NCBI GenBank assembly: GCA_002071445.1
Contig: MWFE01000009.1
Location: 1-44,519, forward strand
From: Bacteroidetes bacterium ADurb.Bin008
Lineage (GTDB): Bacteria; Bacteroidota; Bacteroidia; Bacteroidales; Tenuifilaceae
Length of the DNA stretch: 44,519 bases
Reading direction: 5' to 3'
Below the pieces are notes generated by a model. The model worked only from the letters and a program-made list of their open reading frames with translations. It had not been told where the DNA came from and did no database searches. Both the position numbers and the translations under genes were made by a program. This document shows, piece by piece, positions 9,129 to 15,584 of this stretch; the first letter of the stretch is position 1; each line of letters opens with the position of its first letter.

Positions 9129-11993
9129 ATGTTACCAGGTAAACTACAAGCGATTGCGCTTCTTCTTTGCATTTCAATTACAAGCACAGCTATTACACCG
9201 GAGCAATTGCAGCTCTACTACTCTAACCTGAACCAGGAATTGGCCAGGGTATTAATCCTTGCCGATGAGCACCCCCAGAACGCTGTAATTTTCTGCGAAT
9301 CCACTCTTGCTGATGCAAAAAAGTTAAACAACGATCATTTAACCCAACTCACATATATTATCCTATCGAAAGCTAACCAGAACATGGGGAATAGCGAGAG
9401 GGCTATCCAATTTGCCGATTCGGCCATGCGGCTGGTTTACGAATTGAACACTCCGGAACTACTTCCGAATATTGTAAAAGTTAAGGCAGAAGTCCTTGCC
9501 CGCAATGGCAAGGGGAAAGAATCTTTAAGTATTGTCGCTGAAGCGATGAACAATGCTAAAAAGGCAAAGGATAACAAGTTACTTGTTGAGTTTACATTAC
9601 TTCAATCCCAAATATACGGACAGCTGAACAATACCGACGATATACAGCCGACCATTAAGAAGGCTATTGATATTGCCTCAAAAGAAAGGGATGAGCCGCT
9701 GTTGGCAGAATGTTTTCGCAGCATGGGAAGTTACTTTTTCCGATTGAGCCAATTTGAACAATCGCTGGAATGGTACGATAAAGCAAGGCAAATATACTCA
9801 TTGCTGCCCGACACATTGGGATTGATTGCCATTCTCAAAAATAGCAGCTTGGCATTCAGGGATATGGGAAAATTTTCGGAGGCAAAATCTTCGCTCGACA
9901 ATGCGCTACAGTTGGCCTATTCCACTAATGATGAGAAAAATATGGCCGACATATATAACCTTTTGGGTAGTCTATCGCTTCGTGCGAAAAAAAACGCTGA
10001 GGCTTTAGAGTATTATAACCACAGTTTAACGATTAGGGAAAAGGAAGGGTATCTGGTTAGCACTGCTACAACCCTCGAAAATATTACAAAGGCTCAAAGA
10101 GAGCTCAATCAGTACGACGATGCTTCCATTAACCTGCTGAAAGCCATTGAAATCAGGATTACTCTAAACGATTCGCAGGGCTTGGCATCTGCATACAACG
10201 AGATGGGCAATCTTTTCTCCGAAAAGCGCGATCTGGCCGAAGCGTTAAAGTACTACCTCAAATCGCTGAAAATTAGCCAAGAGGCTAATTTTCAAAATGA
10301 AAAAGCGCGTGCTATCAACAATATCGGCATTACATACCGGAAGTTGGGCTCGCATAGGAACGCTCTAAAATACTTTGATCAAGCCCTTGAGTTAATGTCG
10401 GATAAATCTGACCCCTTGGGGAAGGCCTATGTGTACATTCATCATGGAAACACCTTGCTCGACATGGGTCTGCCCGATAAGGCCCTCGAAAGTTTTTTGA
10501 AAGCATACGAACTTCGCAGAACAACGAACAACCCTATATCCATTTCACAATCCTACAGGAGCATAGCTGCTGCATATATGGAACTTAATTCGTTTGAGCA
10601 GGCCCGTAGCTACCTTATCAAGGCTCACGGAAAGCTGGAGGAGGCGGGAGACGAAATAGGGGTTGCCGATATATTCAACGAATTAGGAAACCTCTACCTA
10701 AAAACAAATGACTATGGCAAAGCGCTATCCCATTTTCAACAAGCTGCCTTACTCTATGGGAAACACTTTCTTCTTGACAAAAGAGGGCTTTGCCTTAGAA
10801 AAATTGGAGAAATTCAAACCAAACTTGGCGATTACACCAAGGCATCGGAGAACCTAAAGTTGGCCCTATCGTTGGGCGAGAGTACTAAAAATGAAAAGTT
10901 GGTTGAGCTAACCCTGTTGGCTCTGCACGATTTTCATCTGGCCCGCGGTGAGCATCGTGAGGCACTGGAGTATTTCAAGCAGCATCTACAGGTAAAAGAC
11001 AAGTTTGAAAAGAAGAATATGGATGAGAGCATCTGGCAGGCCAGTCTTGAACTTGAACTCGATAAAAAGGCTGAAGAGATTAAAAAAATTGAAGGAGAAG
11101 TTGAAACATTACGAACGGAAGCGAAACTAAAATCCATTGAGCTACAGCAACAAAAACTTCAGCGTAATTTTCTGGCCATCGTTACAATCCTCGTAATAGT
11201 GCTTGCAACCGTCAGCATATACGGGTACACTACCATAAGAAATAAAAACAGGTGGCTTAACGAGGCCAACGAAAAGCTACTGGCGTCGGAATTGGAACTA
11301 AAGAAATTGGTTAATACTAAGGATAAGCTTTTCTCCATTATTGCCCACGATTTGCGTAGCCCATTTTCAGGTCTGGTTGGGCTCACCGAACTGATGATGC
11401 AAAACGCATACACCCTCGATACGCAAACCATTTCGAAATACAGCTCGCTGGTTCACCAATCGGCTCAGAAACTATTGAACCTCATTGAGAATTTGCTACA
11501 CTGGTCGAGGAAGCAATCGGGAAATATTAGAATAGAGCCAACGTCAATCCCTCTAAAGAGGATATGTGATGATGTTCTTAACGTACAAAAGTTACAAGCT
11601 GATGCCAAATCCATTGAATTGAAGAGCAGCATTGAGGAAGGGCTGAACGTGTTTGCCGATTACGATACCCTTTCAACCGTGCTGCGCAATTTGGTTTCCA
11701 ATGCCATTAAATTCTCACACAGTGAGAGCGTTGTTACTATCAATGGGTATAAACTTGATAACCAGATTATTATTCAAGTTGTTGACAAAGGCATTGGTAT
11801 TAGTCCCGAAAACCAGAGTAAACTCTTTAAACTGGAAGAAAGTTTTTCTACCCAGGGGACCAATCGGGAAGAGGGAACCGGTTTGGGGTTAATAGTGTGC
11901 CAAGAATATGTAGAGTTGAACAAAGGCAATATTTCAGTTGAAAGTAACGCTAATGATGGCACCACCTTTACCATAACTTTGCCATCAGCCTAA
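9129..11993 (+). CDS. TPR-repeat sensor histidine kinase (second of tandem pair)
   Basis: A 954-aa paralogue of the preceding kinase with a longer TPR array. It has a signal peptide (MLPGKLQAIALLLCISITSTA), about a dozen TPR-like repeats across residues 35-640, a coiled coil, a membrane helix near 680-700 (LAIVTILVIVLATVSIYGY), then HisKA and HATPase domains. The H-box is FSIIAHDLRSPFSGLVG with His740, the N-box LRNLVSNAIKFSH, and DKGIGISPE and GTGLGLIVCQEY are the ATP-lid boxes. No receiver domain is present. It ends 36 bp before xseB, suggesting co-transcription. The stimulus is unknown; the TPR part may bind a periplasmic protein. Confidence 0.9.
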   Translation: MLPGKLQAIALLLCISITSTAITPEQLQLYYSNLNQELARVLILADEHPQNAVIFCESTLADAKKLNNDHLTQLTYIILSKANQNMGNSERAIQFADSAMRLVYELNTPELLPNIVKVKAEVLARNGKGKESLSIVAEAMNNAKKAKDNKLLVEFTLLQSQIYGQLNNTDDIQPTIKKAIDIASKERDEPLLAECFRSMGSYFFRLSQFEQSLEWYDKARQIYSLLPDTLGLIAILKNSSLAFRDMGKFSEAKSSLDNALQLAYSTNDEKNMADIYNLLGSLSLRAKKNAEALEYYNHSLTIREKEGYLVSTATTLENITKAQRELNQYDDASINLLKAIEIRITLNDSQGLASAYNEMGNLFSEKRDLAEALKYYLKSLKISQEANFQNEKARAINNIGITYRKLGSHRNALKYFDQALELMSDKSDPLGKAYVYIHHGNTLLDMGLPDKALESFLKAYELRRTTNNPISISQSYRSIAAAYMELNSFEQARSYLIKAHGKLEEAGDEIGVADIFNELGNLYLKTNDYGKALSHFQQAALLYGKHFLLDKRGLCLRKIGEIQTKLGDYTKASENLKLALSLGESTKNEKLVELTLLALHDFHLARGEHREALEYFKQHLQVKDKFEKKNMDESIWQASLELELDKKAEEIKKIEGEVETLRTEAKLKSIELQQQKLQRNFLAIVTILVIVLATVSIYGYTTIRNKNRWLNEANEKLLASELELKKLVNTKDKLFSIIAHDLRSPFSGLVGLTELMMQNAYTLDTQTISKYSSLVHQSAQKLLNLIENLLHWSRKQSGNIRIEPTSIPLKRICDDVLNVQKLQADAKSIELKSSIEEGLNVFADYDTLSTVLRNLVSNAIKFSHSESVVTINGYKLDNQIIIQVVDKGIGISPENQSKLFKLEESFSTQGTNREEGTGLGLIVCQEYVELNKGNISVESNANDGTTFTITLPSA

Positions 11994-12029
11994 AATTCAC
12001 AAACGTAAACAGATTAATCTCTAAGCGAT

Positions 12030-12230
12030 ATGCCAAAAAAAACGATTACCTATTCCGATGCCATAGCCGAAATAGAGGAGATTATCGAAAAAATTGAGAA
12101 CGACGAACTCGACCTGGACCTTTTAGCTGTAAACGTTAAGCGGGTTGCAGAGTTGATTAATCTTTGCAAGGCCAAGCTAAAAGCCACCGAGGATGAGGTG
12201 GAGAAGATTCTAAAGGACTTCGACCAGTAG
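12030..12230 (+). CDS. xseB: Exodeoxyribonuclease VII small subunit
   Basis: A 66-aa helical protein matching XseB in size and pattern: ITYSDAIAEIEEIIEKIEN, then ELDLDLLAVNVKRVAELI and LKATEDEVEKILKDF. Several copies bind the XseA subunit in exonuclease VII. In most Bacteroidota xseB directly follows xseA; here two histidine kinases separate them. It converges with the aspartase gene across only 10 bp, so its terminator must overlap that gene. Confidence 0.93.
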   Translation: MPKKTITYSDAIAEIEEIIEKIENDELDLDLLAVNVKRVAELINLCKAKLKATEDEVEKILKDFDQ

Positions 12231-12240
12231 TTTCGTTCTG

Positions 12241-14100
12241 CTATAGGGTAATTTTCCCGGGCTTAATCATGTTCTCCGGAGCAAGAATTTTCTCCAACTG
12301 CTCCTTGGTTAGTATATTATGCTCTAACACTAGTTCGTACACACTTTTTCCGGTTTCCATGGCCTCCTTGGCAATTACTGTCGATTTCTCGTAACCAATA
12401 ATGGGATTCAATGCGGTTACCAAGCCTATACTATTGTGAACCTGATTCCTGCAGTGCTCTTCGTTGGCAGTAATGCCGTCAATACATCTGTATTTAAGAG
12501 TATTCATTCCATTTTTCAGCATCTCGATGGATTCAAAAATACTTTGCACAATTACAGGTTCAAACACGTTCAATTCCAGCTGACCGCCCTCGGCTGCCAT
12601 GGTAACGGTTAAATCGTTTCCTATTACTTTGAATGCGATTTGGTTAACAACCTCCGGAATAACAGGATTAACCTTACCGGGCATGATGGATGATCCGGGT
12701 TGCATTGGAGGCAAATTGATCTCGTTTAATCCGGTTCGGGGTCCCGATGATAGCAAACGCAAATCGTTGCAAATTTTGGACAGCTTAATTGAAAGCCTTT
12801 TTACCGCCGAAGAGTAAATCACAAATGCACCTGTGTCCTGAGTGGCTTCCACCAGGTTTGAAGCTAAATTCAAATCGAGCTTAGTTATGCGCCGCAGATG
12901 ATTCATTACTTTCTCGGCATACTCCGGCTCCGAATTGATCCCTGTCCCAATGGCAGTCGCGCCCATATTAACCTCGAGGAATAGCTTCGCATTCTGATTA
13001 AGCCTTTCCACTTCCTCCGACAGGGTGGAAGCGTAGGCCTCAAATTCCTGCCCCAATGTCATCGGAACGGCATCCTGTAGCTGGGTGCGGCCCATTTTTA
13101 TCACGTGAGCAAAGTCTCTGGCCTTGGCCTGAAATGATTCAATGAGGCTCTTTAAAACGTCAACTAACTTCTCGTTGGAGTGGATTAATGCAATCTTCAC
13201 AGCCGTAGGATAGGCATCGTTGGTCGATTGCGAAAGGTTAACGTGGTTGTTGGGGTGGCAATGCTCGTACTGACCCTTTTCGTATCCCATCAGCTCTAAT
13301 GCGCGATTGGCAATAACCTCGTTGGCATTCATATTGGTAGATGTGCCTGCCCCACCCTGAATCAAATCAACCACAAAGTGGTTGTGGTATTTTCCGTTTA
13401 CAATCTCTTGACAGGCCGCCACGATAGCATCTTTTACCCTCTCATCCATCAGTCCCAGTTCGCAATTGGCCTCAGCAGCTGCTTCCTTTACCATTGCCAA
13501 AGCATCAATTAACATTGGGAAGAAGTTCAGCGCTACGCCGCTTATATTAAAGTTTTCCAACGCTCTCAGCGTTTGAATGCCATAATAGTATTCGTAAGGA
13601 ACATCCCTGTTGCCAAGCAGGTCGTGCTCATTACGGGTTCTCCCCGATTCGTACTGTGCAGCAGGGTTAATCATGCGCGAATTGGCATGGCGCATACGTC
13701 TGGAAATAACACGGGTAATATTGGAAAAAATTTTAAGAGTAGTCGTAGCATTCTTGTTAAACACTTCATTGGCCAATGTCAACACAGTGGTTGGAGCCAA
13801 TGTTCTGGCCGAAGTTGAATGGGGTGTCTCGGTATCCCATGAACCCTCACCAAGGAAGTCGCCCTTACTAAAATAGGTAAGCTTCATCTCCACCCCATAG
13901 GGATTGCTTTTAAAAAGCTCTACTTCACCTTCGTAAATAATGAAAATGTTCTCCCTGCGACCATTCTCGCGAAACAGAAATTGGTAGGCACGATAGGTTT
14001 TAACCTCCACACAACACATCAACATTTGGTATTCATCGTCGGTGAGGCCTCGAAATAGTTCGATTTTTTTTAAAAATTCAATAATTTCCTTGTTATCCAT
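12241..14100 (-). CDS. aspA: Aspartate ammonia-lyase with N-terminal cyclic-nucleotide-binding-like domain
   Basis: A 619-aa fusion. Residues about 1-125 are a cNMP-binding-like domain (LFRGLTDDEYQML, FLFRENGRRENIFIIYEGEV, YFSKGDFLGEGSW). Residues about 150-619 are a complete aspartase: SRMINPAAQYESGRTRNEHDLLG start, GAGTSTNMNANEVIANRA, NLSQSTNDAYPTA, and the signature GSSIMPGKVNPVIPEVVNQ. The enzyme deaminates aspartate to fumarate and ammonia, which feeds fumarate respiration or succinate fermentation. The PVIPEVVNQ and MAAEGGQLELNVFEPVI stretches favour aspartase over the related fumarase. E. coli AspA is about 478 aa, so the extra domain accounts for the length. The phosphate-binding cassette of the N-domain is not canonical (no clear RxA), so ligand binding is uncertain. 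Confidence 0.92.
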   Translation of the reverse strand: MDNKEIIEFLKKIELFRGLTDDEYQMLMCCVEVKTYRAYQFLFRENGRRENIFIIYEGEVELFKSNPYGVEMKLTYFSKGDFLGEGSWDTETPHSTSARTLAPTTVLTLANEVFNKNATTTLKIFSNITRVISRRMRHANSRMINPAAQYESGRTRNEHDLLGNRDVPYEYYYGIQTLRALENFNISGVALNFFPMLIDALAMVKEAAAEANCELGLMDERVKDAIVAACQEIVNGKYHNHFVVDLIQGGAGTSTNMNANEVIANRALELMGYEKGQYEHCHPNNHVNLSQSTNDAYPTAVKIALIHSNEKLVDVLKSLIESFQAKARDFAHVIKMGRTQLQDAVPMTLGQEFEAYASTLSEEVERLNQNAKLFLEVNMGATAIGTGINSEPEYAEKVMNHLRRITKLDLNLASNLVEATQDTGAFVIYSSAVKRLSIKLSKICNDLRLLSSGPRTGLNEINLPPMQPGSSIMPGKVNPVIPEVVNQIAFKVIGNDLTVTMAAEGGQLELNVFEPVIVQSIFESIEMLKNGMNTLKYRCIDGITANEEHCRNQVHNSIGLVTALNPIIGYEKSTVIAKEAMETGKSVYELVLEHNILTKEQLEKILAPENMIKPGKITL

Positions 14101-14146
14101 GGCTATATATTTTTGTTTTAATTAATTCCAAATATGTTTTGCAACG

Positions 14147-14154
14147 CAAAGTTA
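14147..14154 (-). promoter_or_regulatory. Candidate -7 box (TAACTTTG) for the aspartase gene
   Basis: On the leftward strand this reads TAACTTTG, an exact match to the Bacteroidota -7 consensus TAnnTTTG, 46 bp upstream of the aspartase ATG. A T-rich element rather than TTTG sits about 19 bp further upstream, so the -33 element is weak. Confidence 0.45.
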
Positions 14155-14319
14155 TGGAAGATTACCCTATAAAAAACGTAGAGGCAATAATAATTTTTGC
14201 GCCATGCTTAACTACAAACTATACATAAACAATATAGTTCAACATCGTGTCAGATTTTATTTATTGGTATATACAATTCGCGGTAATAAAAAGGCTATTG
14301 CACTTGATGTCAGGCATCT

Positions 14320-14355
14320 AAAAAAAAGAAGAACCCTGCCCTAAGGACAAGGTTC
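14320..14355 (-). terminator. Rho-independent terminator sitting between two converging untranslated regions
   Basis: On the leftward strand GAACCTTGTCC and GGGCAGGGTTC form an 11-bp stem once G-U pairs are allowed, with a UUA-type loop, followed by a U-run (14320-14327). On the + strand the same arms contain C-A mismatches, which fixes the direction as leftward. It lies just after the stop of the trypsin-fold gene (14374). Confidence 0.8.
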
Positions 14356-14373
14356 ATTCTCCAACCTAAAAGA

Positions 14374-15219
14374 CTATGCAAAGAAAATATCAGACTCCTC
14401 CTCAGAGGCCTTGGTCCCTTCAGAGTGGTAAATCACATCCTCATCGAAAAATGTGATAATTCTGTCAAGCGTAACCGCCATAGGGTGGTTGGTCATGGAA
14501 TATTTATAGATACTCTTGGCCAACAGTTTAAGCTGGTTTTGGTTGGCTATCAAAACCTGAATGGGATCGATTCCGCCAAACTTAACCGAAGTTTCAACTT
14601 TTTTAAGCTCTTGTAGATTGAACGAAACCGCATCAATTATCTGCTTAAATGAGCTGGTGGCTGGTATGTCTCTGTATGTTAAAATACCTATCACTTCAAG
14701 GGTTTGGGGATCGATAAGGGGAGCTCCCCCATTACCGTAACTCAAATGGCCATCGACATGAATAAATCTATTCCCATCGTTGTTCGTCCCTAACGAAGAA
14801 ATGTAACCTTGACGAAGACTTAGGCTAGACAAACCACAACAAAAAACCATGGACACCACCTGGCTTCCAATAGTAAATTCTCGACGCTTGCTTAATTGCA
14901 AACCCGGAATTTTTTGGAATTCCTGAAAATCAATATCATAAACTGCATAATACCCATTATTATTGAGTACCCCTATCCGATGTTCGTTGTTAAACTCAGC
15001 ATAGGGTATCCTCATGGAAGCGGTAACAGTATTTGCATCTTCACCCACAAAGGCTATTTCTACCAGTTGGGCTTTATCCATGGTAAAAGCGTTGTGGCTA
15101 GTAATCAAATAATTCTTAACCTTAAACCCGGTTAGAGTATCAACGCATACTCCTCGGGCATTGATGAAACTCAACTGGCAAACAGATGCGTGGCAATTTT
15201 TCCAAACTTGCGTGTACAT
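14374..15219 (-). CDS. Trypsin-fold protein lacking the catalytic serine (pseudoprotease)
   Basis: A 281-aa cytosolic-looking protein without a signal peptide. Residues about 5-185 resemble a trypsin-like (trypsin_2) domain: NYLITSHNAF around His42, VYDIDF near residues 94-99 where the catalytic Asp is expected, and YGNGGAPLIDPQTLEVIGI at 161-179. In active members the last motif is GNSGGPL; here the nucleophile Ser is Gly164 and the next-but-one Gly is Ala166, so peptidase activity is unlikely. The remaining roughly 95 residues form an unrecognised acidic C-terminus. It is preceded by a 37-aa membrane peptide in the same direction and is divergent from a NACHT-like NTPase, so it may be a regulatory or ligand-binding partner in that unit. 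Fold call moderate. Confidence 0.6.
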   Translation of the reverse strand: MYTQVWKNCHASVCQLSFINARGVCVDTLTGFKVKNYLITSHNAFTMDKAQLVEIAFVGEDANTVTASMRIPYAEFNNEHRIGVLNNNGYYAVYDIDFQEFQKIPGLQLSKRREFTIGSQVVSMVFCCGLSSLSLRQGYISSLGTNNDGNRFIHVDGHLSYGNGGAPLIDPQTLEVIGILTYRDIPATSSFKQIIDAVSFNLQELKKVETSVKFGGIDPIQVLIANQNQLKLLAKSIYKYSMTNHPMAVTLDRIITFFDEDVIYHSEGTKASEEESDIFFA

Positions 15220-15262
15220 TGCGTTAGGTTTTTAAGGTTTTAAGGGCTTACCAAGTAGTAAT

Positions 15263-15376
15263 TTAAAAAGAACTCACGATTGTTAATACGAACAGAACTG
15301 TAACCAGAAAAAAAACGATAAAAACAGCAACATCAATGGTCAAACGCGATTTTAAAAAAATCCCTATCTTTTTCAT
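15263..15376 (-). CDS. 37-aa single-span membrane peptide
   Basis: A short reading frame: it starts MKKIGIFLKSRLTID and continues with a strongly hydrophobic stretch VAVFIVFFLVTVLFVLTIV to the stop. The positive N-terminus followed by one uninterrupted transmembrane helix is a coherent small membrane protein, topology N-in. It lies 43 bp upstream of the trypsin-fold gene on the same strand and faces the NTPase gene. No clear Shine-Dalgarno is visible, which is normal in Bacteroidota. Function unknown; a small toxin-like or anchor peptide are both possible. It could be a chance frame in AT-rich DNA, but the composition argues against that. Confidence 0.5.
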   Translation of the reverse strand: MKKIGIFLKSRLTIDVAVFIVFFLVTVLFVLTIVSSF

Positions 15377-15518
15377 GGCATTGCAATTTTTATTTTTCGG
15401 TTTATACTTACCAGTAGATATATTTTACAACGCTAAAATTATTATGAATCGAATGGCTGTCAAGTGGTCAAATAAGTCATTTTTTATTTTACCTTTTTTT
15501 TAAACCAAATTTGATCAT

Positions 15519-15526
15519 TACATTTG
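15519..15526 (+). promoter_or_regulatory. Candidate -7 box (TACATTTG) for the NACHT-like NTPase gene
   Basis: TACATTTG matches TAnnTTTG exactly, 58 bp before the ATG at 15585, implying a leader of about 50 nt. The position of the -33 element holds a T-run rather than TTTG. The rest of the 365-bp spacer holds the 37-aa peptide gene and otherwise AT-rich sequence. Confidence 0.45.
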
Positions 15527-15584
15527 TCAAACCGGTTGCTAATTAACAGGTTTAACGAATTCTAATTGGTAAAATGCCACAAAC

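Noticed and set aside
12241..14100. Reading the lyase as fumarase C
   Set aside because: The PVIPEVVNQ and MAAEGGQLELNVFEPV segments fit aspartase rather than fumarase, although both share the GSSIMPGKVNP signature.
14204..14344. A 46-aa rightward frame starting MLNYKLYINN in the spacer before the trypsin-fold gene's terminator
   Set aside because: It runs into the terminator hairpin of the convergent gene, has no promoter or coding signature, and its composition looks random.
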